Notes: a model not told the origin generated them from the letters alone. A stretch of 7,931 bases of DNA from Sulfuritalea sp. (GCA_026399445.1 JAPLRA010000084.1:1-7931), one strand, 5' to 3'; positions 1 through 5,969 are shown, numbered from the stretch's first letter. Numbers and translations: made by a program.

Positions 1-4
1 GAAT

Positions 5-1315
5 CTACTTGTTCGCCGCCTGGAACTTGCGCAGGATTTCGTTGGCGCGCTTGACCGCATCGTTCAATGCCGTCTTGGCGTCCTTCTTGCCCGCGAACAC
101 GGCTTCCAGTTCCTCCTCGATCACCTCGCGACCCTGCACGAAGTTGCCGAAGCGCAGGCCCTTCGAATTCGCGGTCGGCGCCTTGTTGGTGAGCTGCTTC
201 ACCGGCATGTCGGCGCCGGGGTTCTTGTCATAGAAGCCCGACTGGCGCGTTAGTTCGTAGGATGCCTGCGTGATCGGCACATAGCCCGTGGTGGTGTGCC
301 AGCCCATCTGGATTTCGGGTTGCGAGAGGAAGGCCATGAACTTCGCCACGCCCTTGTACTCGTCGGGTTTCTTGCCGCCCATCACCCACAGCGAAGCGCC
401 GCCGATGATGGAGTTCTGCGGCGCGCCCTTCACGTCGTCGTGATACGGAATGAAGTTGATCGACCAGTCGAACTTGGCCGCCTTCTTGATGCCCGCCTGG
501 GCACCCGCGCTGCCGCTGAACATGGCGCACTCGCCGCTGTAGAACTTGGCGTCGCCCTGATTGGTGCGTCCGGCGTAGGTGAACAGGCCGTTCTTCGCCA
601 TGTCGCCCAGCATCGTGATGTGGCGCACGTGAAGCGGCGAGTTGATGGTGAATTCGGCGTCGAGGCCGCCCATGCCGTTCTGCCTGGTGCCGATCGGCAC
701 GTTGTGCCAGGCGCTGAAGTTCTCGATGTGCATCCAGGATGGCCAACTGGTGGTATAGACGCACTGCTGACCGGCCGCCTTCAGCTTCTCGGCGGCGGCG
801 AGGAACTGTTTCCATGTCGCCGGCGCTACCGGTTCCAGGCCTGCCTTTTTGAAGGCATCCTTGTTGATGTAGAACATCACCGTCGAGCTATTGAAGGGAA
901 AGGACAGCATGTTGCCCTTGAGGTCCGAGTAATAGCCCGTCACCGTCGGCAGGTAGGCGTTCTGATCGAAAGGTTCCTTGGCGTCCGCCATCACCTTGGC
1001 CACCGGCACGATCGCGCCCTTGGCCGCCATCATGGTCGCGGTACCGACTTCGAATACCTGCAGCATGTGCGGCGCGTTGCCGGCGCGGAAGGCGGCGATC
1101 GCAGCCGTCATCGACTCGGGGTACTGCCCCTTGTAGACGGTGACAACCTTGTAGTCCTTCTGGCTTTCGTTGAATTTGGTGGCAAGCCCGTTGAGCGCCT
1201 CGCCGAGCGCGCCGCCCATCGAGTGCCACCACTGGATCTCGGTCACGGCTTGAGCCGTGGGGGCGGCGAGGACGCCGACAGTGAACAATGCGGCGGTGAG
1301 TGTCTTGAACTTCAT
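5..1315 (-). CDS. ugpB: sn-glycerol-3-phosphate ABC transporter substrate-binding protein UgpB
   Basis: Periplasmic binding protein that captures sn-glycerol-3-phosphate (and, in the family, glycerophosphodiesters) and delivers it to the UgpAE permease with UgpC ATPase. The 436-residue product matches the usual UgpB length (about 438). Residues 1-23 form a Sec signal peptide: Lys2/Lys4, a hydrophobic core, and a cleavage site after AQA. Family blocks recalled from E. coli UgpB follow in order: WHSMGGALGE (30-39), YKGQYPESM (61-69), GNAPHMLQVFEVGTATMMAA (79-98), FPFNSST (139-145), ENFSAWHN (198-205), IIGGASLWVM (303-312), NPGADMP (365-371) and KGLRFGN (385-391). The frame stays open upstream to 1477, but ATG at 1315 is chosen because it begins the signal peptide and has a GAGGAG Shine-Dalgarno 6 bases ahead. 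The gene ends 4 bases from the window edge, so ugpA/E/C are probably next but cannot be seen. Family identity is near certain; exact ligand range is inferred. Confidence 0.95.
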   Translation of the reverse strand: MKFKTLTAALFTVGVLAAPTAQAVTEIQWWHSMGGALGEALNGLATKFNESQKDYKVVTVYKGQYPESMTAAIAAFRAGNAPHMLQVFEVGTATMMAAKGAIVPVAKVMADAKEPFDQNAYLPTVTGYYSDLKGNMLSFPFNSSTVMFYINKDAFKKAGLEPVAPATWKQFLAAAEKLKAAGQQCVYTTSWPSWMHIENFSAWHNVPIGTRQNGMGGLDAEFTINSPLHVRHITMLGDMAKNGLFTYAGRTNQGDAKFYSGECAMFSGSAGAQAGIKKAAKFDWSINFIPYHDDVKGAPQNSIIGGASLWVMGGKKPDEYKGVAKFMAFLSQPEIQMGWHTTTGYVPITQASYELTRQSGFYDKNPGADMPVKQLTNKAPTANSKGLRFGNFVQGREVIEEELEAVFAGKKDAKTALNDAVKRANEILRKFQAANK

Positions 1316-1321
1316 GGTGTT

Positions 1322-1327
1322 CTCCTC
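1322..1327 (-). promoter_or_regulatory. ribosome binding site of ugpB
   Basis: On the minus strand GAGGAG lies 6 bases before ATG 1315. It decides the start, because the frame stays open for 54 more codons upstream without encoding anything like the family N-terminus. Confidence 0.8.
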
Positions 1328-1370
1328 TGGCTGCGCCTGCTTCTGAATATATCGACAGGAATACCGCGCG

Positions 1371-1401
1371 AGTATAGCTTGAATAAATTGCGCGATTTCA
1401 A
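1371..1401 (-). promoter_or_regulatory. candidate sigma70-type promoter of ugpB
   Basis: On the minus strand a TTGAAA -35 box (1401-1396) and a TATACT -10 box (1376-1371, 5 of 6 consensus bases) are separated by 19 bases, slightly longer than the optimal 17. The surroundings are AT-rich in an otherwise GC-rich window. The implied 5' leader is about 50 bases. The palindrome at 1402-1416 abuts the -35 box directly. This is read from consensus only; the long spacer makes an activator-dependent promoter plausible. Confidence 0.5.
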
Positions 1402-1416
1402 GTCCGAAAAGCGGAC
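1402..1416. promoter_or_regulatory. palindromic operator candidate, GTCCG-AAAAG-CGGAC
   Basis: A perfect inverted repeat with 5-base arms and a 5-base spacer. It sits immediately upstream of the candidate ugpB -35 box. The same arms and spacing recur at 1520-1534. The position suits a regulator of ugpB, but no regulator is identified. Confidence 0.45.
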
Positions 1417-1430
1417 AGGTCGCGCTGTCC
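1413..1430. repeat. inverted repeat GGACAG-N6-CTGTCC
   Basis: Perfect 6-base arms around a 6-base spacer (gtcgcg). Its left arm overlaps the right arm of the preceding GTCCG palindrome. It could be a binding site or the stem of a leader hairpin, although it lies upstream of the predicted ugpB transcription start. Confidence 0.4.
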
Positions 1431-1431
1431 A

Positions 1432-1445
1432 GGACTCGCCAGTCC
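1432..1445. repeat. inverted repeat GGACT-N4-AGTCC
   Basis: Perfect 5-base arms with a 4-base spacer, third in a contiguous series of GGAC/GTCC-based palindromes. It runs into a further GTCCG at 1442-1446, which begins an imperfect copy (14 of 17 bases) of the sequence at 1518-1534. Confidence 0.35.
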
Positions 1446-1519
1446 GGCTGGGGGGCCTCCCTATCGTGGATGTCCACAATTGATGCCGGCCGGAATCACC
1501 GCTAGCATTGATCTTCACA

Positions 1520-1534
1520 GTCCGACTGGCGGAC
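1520..1534. promoter_or_regulatory. second palindromic operator candidate, GTCCG-ACTGG-CGGAC
   Basis: Same perfect arms and 5-base spacing as the site at 1402-1416, with a different spacer sequence. The distance between the two sites is 118 bases. Conserved arms with a variable centre are typical of a dimeric repressor or activator site. It lies just left of the enoyl-CoA hydratase relic. Confidence 0.45.
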
Positions 1535-1544
1535 GACGCGCGGC

Positions 1545-1652
1545 GTCGAGAAAGTGGAGGAGCTGCGCCGGATTTTGTACCATAGTCATGACTATCATGA
1601 GGGGATTCGCGCCTTCAAGGAGAAACGCAAACCTGTGTTCACCGGCAGGTAA
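1545..1652 (+). pseudogene. relic 3' end of an enoyl-CoA hydratase (crotonase) gene
   Basis: Reading 1545-1652 in frame gives 35 codons and a TAA. The end reads EGIRAFKEKRKPVFTGR, the distinctive C-terminal signature of bacterial enoyl-CoA hydratases of fatty-acid and aromatic degradation (typically EG..AF.EKR.P.F.G). Intact family members are about 260 residues; here only the tail survives. The frame has in-frame stops at 1503-1505 (TAG) and 1509-1511 (TGA), and there is no start codon or RBS, so it cannot be an intact gene. The decay boundary probably lies near 1512-1545. It indicates that a crotonase gene once stood upstream of the malic enzyme gene and was lost by deletion or rearrangement. 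Confidence 0.75.
1582..1595. repeat. 14-base perfect palindrome ATAGTCATGACTAT
   Basis: Exact self-complementary sequence inside the enoyl-CoA hydratase relic, where it would encode part of a Tyr/His/Asp-rich stretch. It could serve as a regulator site upstream of the malic enzyme gene, or be a chance result of the codons there. Confidence 0.3.
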
Positions 1653-1710
1653 GCCCGCCGGACAGGTTCGGATCTCCTGTAACCGCCACATGAACCATTT
1701 CACTTTTCCT

Positions 1711-1715
1711 GGAGG
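1711..1715 (+). promoter_or_regulatory. ribosome binding site of the malic enzyme gene
   Basis: GGAGG lies 9 bases before ATG 1725. The earlier in-frame ATG at 1716 directly follows the GGAGG with no spacing and is therefore unlikely to be used, which sets the start at 1725. Confidence 0.75.
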
Positions 1716-1724
1716 ATGACTTTC

Positions 1725-3365
1725 ATGAAGCATGGTCACGAAACCGCATCGCGCGGAGTAGCGCTACTGCACGATCCGCTGCACAACAAGGGCACCGCTT
1801 TTACCGAGGTCGAGCGCGATGCGCTGGGCTTGCGCGGCCTGTTGCCGCCACATGTTCACACCCAGGAAGAGCAGATGGCGCGGTTTCTTGAAAACATGCG
1901 CGGCCTTGCCGACCCGCTCGAGAAGTTTGTCGCGCTGAACTCCCTTCATGATCGAAACGAGGCCTTGTTTTTCCGGGTGGTCTGCGACCATGTCGATGAG
2001 ATCATGCCCCTGATCTACACGCCGACGGTCGGCCTGGCCTGTCAGCGATTCGGACACATATTCCAGCGGCCTCGCGGCATGTTCATCAGTATCAATGACC
2101 GGGGCCGCATCGCCGACATCCTGCGCAACTGGCCGGGCAAGGCCGGCATCATCGTCGTCACCGACGGCGAACGCATCCTCGGGCTCGGCGACCAGGGCGC
2201 CAACGGCATGGGCATTCCGGTCGGCAAGTTGTCGCTGTACACGGCCTGTGCCGGTGTTGATCCGGCCATCTGCCTGCCGGTGACACTGGATATGGGCACC
2301 AACAACGAAACCCTGTTGAACGATCCCTACTATGTCGGTCTGCGCCGGCGGCGGGTGACCGGGCCGGCCTATGACGAGCTGATTGATGAATTCATCACGG
2401 CCGCACGCCATGTTTTCCCGGATGTCATCATCCAGTTCGAGGATTTCGCCAATCACAATGCGTTCCGCCTTCTGGAGCGGTATCGCCACAAGATCTGCAC
2501 CTTCAATGACGATATCCAGGGCACGGCGTCGGTCGCATTGGCCGGCGTGCTGTCGGCGCTGCGCGTCAAGGGCACGTCACTGGCTGACGAGAAGTTCCTG
2601 TTCCTCGGCGCCGGGGAGGCGGCCACCGGCATTGCAGACCTGATCGTGGCCGCGATGGTTGCCGAAGGTGTCGATGTGATGGAGGCCAGAAAGCACTGCT
2701 GGCTGGTCGACTCCAAGGGGCTGGTGGTGAAATCGCGCGAAGGGCTGGCGTCCCAAAAGCTTCCCTACGCCCATGACCATCCCCCTGTCTCGGATTTCCT
2801 GTCGGCGCTGAAAGCGCTCAAGCCGACCGGAATCATCGGTGTGGCGGCCGTCGGCGGCACATTTACACCGGAAGTCCTGCGGGCGATGGCGGACGGCAAC
2901 GAGCGCCCGATCGTCTTCGCGCTGTCGAATCCGACCTCCAAGTCGGAGTGCACCGCGGAGCAGGCTTACGAAGGAACTGACGGGCGTGCGTTGTTTGCCT
3001 CCGGCAGCCCGTTCCTGCCGCTGCAGTATCAGGGCAAGACCATGGTGCCGCGTCAGGGCAACAACTCGTACATTTTTCCGGGTGTCGGCCTGGGCGCGAT
3101 CGCGTGCGGCGCGACGCGCATTACCGACGAGATGTTTCTCGCGGCTGCCAATACCCTCGCCTCGCTGGTCACGCCTGCGGACCTGGATCAAGGCAGCCTG
3201 TTCCCGCCGCTCTCGAACACGCGCGAGGTGTCCGCCCGCATCGCCGTAGCGGTTGCCGAAGTGGCTTTCGAGCGGGGGCTGGCGGCCAAATCGCGACCGG
3301 AAGACATGCTGACTCTGGTCAAGGCGCATGTTTACGACCCGCGCTATCCGGTGGTGCACTCCTAG
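1725..3365 (+). CDS. maeA: malic enzyme (oxaloacetate-decarboxylating malate dehydrogenase), probably NADP-dependent
   Basis: Cytosolic enzyme converting malate to pyruvate, CO2 and NAD(P)H. The 546 residues fit the single-domain-pair malic enzyme family (MaeA/SfcA, animal and plant ME; about 540-600), not the larger MaeB fusion. The N-terminal malic domain carries YTPTVG with catalytic Tyr98, RGMFISIND (117-125), RILGLGDQGANGMGIPVGKL with Arg150 and catalytic Lys168, and metal ligands Glu239/Asp240 and Asp263 (FNDDIQGTA). The Rossmann domain has GAGEAATG (295-302), LSNPTSKSE (400-408) and GNNSYIFPG (445-453). Aligned from memory with human enzymes, Ser330 and Lys345 match NADP-type ME1 (Ser346, Lys362) rather than NAD-type ME2 (Lys346, Gln362), so NADP is the likelier cofactor. 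The maeA symbol reflects family architecture, not proven NAD use. No partner gene is adjacent; the next gene has its own candidate promoter. Confidence 0.95.
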   Translation: MKHGHETASRGVALLHDPLHNKGTAFTEVERDALGLRGLLPPHVHTQEEQMARFLENMRGLADPLEKFVALNSLHDRNEALFFRVVCDHVDEIMPLIYTPTVGLACQRFGHIFQRPRGMFISINDRGRIADILRNWPGKAGIIVVTDGERILGLGDQGANGMGIPVGKLSLYTACAGVDPAICLPVTLDMGTNNETLLNDPYYVGLRRRRVTGPAYDELIDEFITAARHVFPDVIIQFEDFANHNAFRLLERYRHKICTFNDDIQGTASVALAGVLSALRVKGTSLADEKFLFLGAGEAATGIADLIVAAMVAEGVDVMEARKHCWLVDSKGLVVKSREGLASQKLPYAHDHPPVSDFLSALKALKPTGIIGVAAVGGTFTPEVLRAMADGNERPIVFALSNPTSKSECTAEQAYEGTDGRALFASGSPFLPLQYQGKTMVPRQGNNSYIFPGVGLGAIACGATRITDEMFLAAANTLASLVTPADLDQGSLFPPLSNTREVSARIAVAVAEVAFERGLAAKSRPEDMLTLVKAHVYDPRYPVVHS

Positions 3366-3379
3366 CGGCGGCGACAGTT

Positions 3380-3403
3380 CCGGAGCTGGATGGCTGGCTC
3401 CGG
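3380..3403 (+). terminator. possible hairpin terminator after the malic enzyme gene
   Basis: CCGGAGC (3380-3386) pairs perfectly with GCTCCGG (3397-3403) around a 10-base loop, 15 bases after the stop codon. There is no immediate T tract; the nearest T run (TTTT, 3422-3425) is about 19 bases further on. It may be a weak terminator or an mRNA 3'-end stabilising stem. Confidence 0.35.
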
Positions 3404-3413
3404 CGCCGATGAC

Positions 3414-3441
3414 TTGAGGTATTTTGTCCAGGGGATATAGT
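3414..3441 (+). promoter_or_regulatory. candidate sigma70-type promoter of the DUF4126/COX15-like operon
   Basis: TTGAGG (3414-3419, 4 of 6 consensus bases) and TATAGT (3436-3441, 5 of 6) are spaced 16 bases apart. The transcription start would fall near 3448, giving a leader of about 30 bases before ATG 3481. It is the most consensus-like plus-strand promoter I found in the window. Confidence 0.55.
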
Positions 3442-3480
3442 GGGGCCGTGTGAGTGCCTCTTCAACGCGGAGTATCAACG

Positions 3481-4110
3481 ATGGATCTTGCCGGCTTACC
3501 ACTGGACTTTGCCGGGCTTCTGGCCCTCGCCGCAGGGCTCGGCTGGGCCTCGGGGCTGCGCCTCTATACCACCCTGTTCGTCATAGGTCTGGCCGGCAAG
3601 CTGGGCTGGGTCGTGCTGCCGGGAGGCTTGCGCCTGCTGGAGCACCCGTGGGTCCTGGGGGCCGCCGCCGTCATGCTGCTGCTGGAATTCTTCGCCGACA
3701 AGATCCCGCTACTCGATTCGGTGTGGGACACGGTGCATACCTTTGTCCGCATTCCGGCCGGTGCGGCGCTCGCGGCGATGGTCTTCGGCGGTCAGGGCCT
3801 CGAATGGCAGACGGCGATGGCGATGCTGGGCGGCACGCTGGCCGCGGGCACCCATTTCACCAAGGCGGGGACGCGCGCCATGATAAACGCATCGCCTGAG
3901 CCCTTCACCAACATCGCCGCATCCTTCGGCGAGGATGTCGTGGTTCTCACCGGTTTGTGGCTGATGTTCGCCCACCCGCTGCTGATGCTGGCCGTACTGG
4001 TACTGCTGGTCGTGCTGATCATCTGGCTGCTGCCGATTCTCTGGCGCAGTATTGCCGGCGTCGTTCGCGGGCTGTCGTTGCCGCGCACGCCGGCGAAGTT
4101 CCCGGGGTGA
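3481..4110 (+). CDS. DUF4126 family multi-pass membrane protein
   Basis: Inner-membrane protein of 209 residues whose function is unknown. I recognise the DUF4126 pattern: an early ASGLRLY block (23-29), EFFADKIPLLDSVWDTVHTF (69-88), a Gly/Ala-rich helix, then SPEPFTNIAASFGED (138-152). Hydrophobic segments lie near 8-26, 30-48, 58-71, 92-104, 112-124 and 154-188, the last probably two helices. The C-terminal tail is short and basic (RGLSLPRTPAKFPG). ATG 3481 is chosen over the in-frame GTG at 3454 because CGGAG lies 8 bases ahead of the ATG and the extra residues of the longer form are not family-like. The stop is 17 bases before the COX15-like start, so the two are probably co-transcribed. 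The acidic FADKIPLLD.VWD block between helices is the obvious conserved site, but its role is unknown. Confidence 0.85.
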   Translation: MDLAGLPLDFAGLLALAAGLGWASGLRLYTTLFVIGLAGKLGWVVLPGGLRLLEHPWVLGAAAVMLLLEFFADKIPLLDSVWDTVHTFVRIPAGAALAAMVFGGQGLEWQTAMAMLGGTLAAGTHFTKAGTRAMINASPEPFTNIAASFGEDVVVLTGLWLMFAHPLLMLAVLVLLVVLIIWLLPILWRSIAGVVRGLSLPRTPAKFPG

Positions 4111-4127
4111 CAAGCAGGCTTGCGGCC

Positions 4128-5069
4128 ATGGAGAGCCATAGCGACCGCCTGAAGAGAATCAGGAAACTCGCGTTGCTGCTGACGGCGTTGTCATTCATGG
4201 TCGTCGTCATCAGCGCCTACATCCGCCTTAACGGCGCGGGCCTGGGTTGTACAGGGTGGCCCGAGTGCTACGGGCAGCTATTGGCCGGTGGTCCGCATCC
4301 GCATACCGGCGCCGTTCGCATCCTGCATCGCGTCGTTGCCTCCTGTTCGCTTCTGCTGGGTTTCTACATTGCCTGGCAGTGCCAGCGTCCCAGCCCGATC
4401 CAGCCGGTGGCGGGCTACGCTGCCTCGATTCTGACCCTGATGATCCTGCTCACCTTCGTCGGGCTCTGGAGTTCCGATCCGCATCGGGCCTGGACCAGTT
4501 TCCTCAACATGCTGGGTGGCCTCGGCCTGGTTGCCCTGTCCTGGCGGATGGTGGTCGCCGCCGGGCCCGATCTTGCCGCGCCAAGGCCTGCTCGTGCCAC
4601 GTCTGTCGTCTTGCGCGCCGGGCTGGTGGCGCTGGTACTGGCGATTGCGCTGGGAGCCATGATCGGTGCCCGCTTTGCGGCGACCGCGTGCATGTCGACG
4701 CCCTCCTGTGCCGGTGTCTGGTGGCCGGTGGCGGAGGGTTGGGGCGCACTCAATCCGTTTGCGGGAGTGAGCGCCCCGGCGATCGCCGGCGATGCCGGCG
4801 GCGTCGCGCTGCACCTGCTGCATCGCTACTGCGCTGCGGCCGCCGTGCTGTTGCTGGGCATCGCCGGGCTGAGGGCACTGGCAGCGGATTCGACGCGCAA
4901 CTTGGGCAGAGGGCTGCTGGGTTTGCTGGCGCTGGAATTTGCGCTCGGCGGCCTGACCGTGGTCAGCGGTTTCAGTCTCTGGCTGGCGGTGGGGCACAGC
5001 GTCTGCGCCGCCGCGCTACTGGCCGTGGGGGCCCAGTTGTTGGGCGAGGCCAAAGCCGGGGCCGCCTAG
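4128..5069 (+). CDS. COX15/CtaA-family membrane protein, divergent haem A synthase homologue
   Basis: Family members oxidise the haem O methyl group to make haem A for aa3-type oxidases. The 313-residue product has about eight hydrophobic segments in two halves. It carries the family's first-loop cysteines (Cys41, Cys47 in RLNGAGLGCTGWPECYG) and the second-half loop pair Cys188/Cys194. Aligned from memory with B. subtilis CtaA, His67 corresponds to His60, and His232 (HLLHRY) and His290 (AVGHS) to the C-terminal haem b ligands His216/His278. However, the catalytic Glu57 position is Arg64, and the second N-terminal-half histidine is replaced by Asn127 (FLNMLGG). The N-terminal active site thus looks altered while the C-terminal haem site is kept, so haem A synthase activity is doubtful. 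ATG 4128 has AGCAGG about 9 bases upstream; a GTG at 4107 overlapping the previous stop is the alternative start. It is the second gene of a probable operon with the DUF4126 gene. Confidence 0.8.
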   Translation: MESHSDRLKRIRKLALLLTALSFMVVVISAYIRLNGAGLGCTGWPECYGQLLAGGPHPHTGAVRILHRVVASCSLLLGFYIAWQCQRPSPIQPVAGYAASILTLMILLTFVGLWSSDPHRAWTSFLNMLGGLGLVALSWRMVVAAGPDLAAPRPARATSVVLRAGLVALVLAIALGAMIGARFAATACMSTPSCAGVWWPVAEGWGALNPFAGVSAPAIAGDAGGVALHLLHRYCAAAAVLLLGIAGLRALAADSTRNLGRGLLGLLALEFALGGLTVVSGFSLWLAVGHSVCAAALLAVGAQLLGEAKAGAA

Positions 5070-5094
5070 GCCGAAGTTGCCGCCGGGAGCTTTT

Positions 5095-5123
5095 CGCCGT
5101 GTCGCCGGCGCCGACTTTTTTTT
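5095..5123 (+). terminator. probable intrinsic terminator of the DUF4126/COX15-like operon
   Basis: A short GC-rich hairpin (CGCCG 5095-5099 with CGGCG 5106-5110, or alternatively GTCG 5101-5104 with CGAC 5112-5115) is followed by eight T residues (5116-5123), 26 bases after the stop codon. The stem is short (4-5 pairs), but the T tract is striking in this GC-rich sequence. It separates two convergent genes; the T tract only suits plus-strand transcripts. Confidence 0.5.
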
Positions 5124-5141
5124 GCGTCACGATCGGGCGTC

Positions 5142-5969
5142 TCACTCCGGTTCGCCGGGCGATCCATATCCGCCGAGGGCGCCGGCAATCATCGGCGCGG
5201 CGCTCGGGTCCTCGACGAAGAACTGATGTCCCCCTATGAATTCGCGGTAGCCGGCACCGGCGATGCGTGAAGCCAGCCGGCGTTGCACCTCCGGCGTGGC
5301 GGTTGCATCGTAGCGTCCGGCAAACACGCTCACCGGCATCCGCAGACCGGGCAGACGCGCCCAGGTATCGTGCTGCCGCCGTGCCACCAATTGCCGCAGT
5401 CTGCCGCCGCGCTGCGCGGGATTGTCCGCACCGAGTTGCAGCGCCGCCATGCCAACGTCCACCAGGCTTTGCCACTGCGCCGGGTTGGCCGACTGCCATT
5501 GCGATGTGCGGCGGCTGTCGGCCAGGTCGAGCAAGCGGCGCACGCGTGCTTCGTCATCCAGTTCCGCCAACTCATGCAGGGGGTAGGACGAGCCGCCGGC
5601 GCCGCCGGCGCTGGTCGACATCAGCACCAGGCGCTCCACCCGCCGGGGATGGCGCAACGCCAGTTCCTGGGCCACCATGCCACCGAATGAATAACCCAGT
5701 ACAGCCGCCTGCTCCCAGCCAACCGCATCAAGCAGGGCGGCGGCATCGTCGGCGTAGTCCGCCATCGTGTAGTCGCGCTCGGGCTTGCCGCTGCGGCCCA
5801 AGCCGCGCTGGTCGAAAGCCAGCACGGTGAAGCGCGCGGCAAGGTAGCGGTCGAAATCGGTCGGGGGCCGGCGCAGGTCGCCACCCGTGCCCCATATCTG
5901 CAGCAGGCGCGGGCCTTCGCCGCTGATCTCCCAGCAGATCTCGATGTCGCGAACGCGGGCAACAGGCAT
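5142..5969 (-). CDS. alpha/beta-fold hydrolase
   Basis: Soluble serine hydrolase of 275 residues, substrate unknown. The fold shows in order: strand and oxyanion loop RLLQIWGTGGD (21-31), FDQRGLGRSGKP (52-63), nucleophile elbow GYSFGG with Ser94, a lid-like helical insertion rich in Arg and Gln (about 120-200), the acid in FAGRYDATATPE (Asp221), and the base in GGHQFF (His248). The overall style resembles 3-oxoadipate enol-lactonase, esterase or bromoperoxidase-like members, but nothing fixes the reaction. The oxyanion loop reads WGTGG in place of the common HGxGG. ATG 5969 begins the usual family N-terminus (MPVARVRDIEICWE) but has no clear Shine-Dalgarno; a GTG at 6044 would add 25 residues that do not look like the family. 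It is convergent with the COX15-like gene and may be transcribed separately from the WYL gene upstream. Confidence 0.85.
   Translation of the reverse strand: MPVARVRDIEICWEISGEGPRLLQIWGTGGDLRRPPTDFDRYLAARFTVLAFDQRGLGRSGKPERDYTMADYADDAAALLDAVGWEQAAVLGYSFGGMVAQELALRHPRRVERLVLMSTSAGGAGGSSYPLHELAELDDEARVRRLLDLADSRRTSQWQSANPAQWQSLVDVGMAALQLGADNPAQRGGRLRQLVARRQHDTWARLPGLRMPVSVFAGRYDATATPEVQRRLASRIAGAGYREFIGGHQFFVEDPSAAPMIAGALGGYGSPGEPE

Larger units (their letters stand above)
1316..1724. other. divergent intergenic region between ugpB and the malic enzyme gene
   Basis: These 409 bases hold no intact gene. From left to right they contain the ugpB RBS and candidate promoter, a run of short inverted repeats (1402-1445), a second GTCCG-N5-CGGAC palindrome (1520-1534), the relic 3' end of an enoyl-CoA hydratase gene (1545-1652), and the malic enzyme RBS. 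I found no convincing sigma70 promoter for the plus-strand malic enzyme gene. Two short, weak hairpins around the relic stop codon (5-base arms at 1631-1635/1646-1650 and 1662-1666/1676-1680) lack T tracts, so I do not call them terminators. Confidence 0.8.

Noticed and set aside
1316..1477. Upstream extension of ugpB by 54 codons
   Set aside because: It would bury the signal peptide and run through the candidate promoter; the RBS directly supports ATG 1315.
1466..1477. Short inverted repeat GTGGA-TG-TCCAC as another operator
   Set aside because: Five-base arms occurring once with no repeat of the motif elsewhere in the window; too likely by chance.
296..1483. 395-codon open frame on the plus strand across ugpB
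   Set aside because: It is antisense to a clear ugpB; the translation is His/Arg/Gly-rich, low in recognisable structure and matches no family. Long antisense frames are expected in GC-rich codon usage.
2577..3359. 260-codon minus-strand frame across the malic enzyme gene
   Set aside because: Antisense shadow of a strongly conserved enzyme; Arg/His-rich with no family match.
3957..4127. Upstream extension of the COX15-like frame to 3957
   Set aside because: It would lie within the DUF4126 gene and encodes a polar Ala/Arg-rich stretch with no family similarity; ATG 4128 gives the normal family N-terminus.
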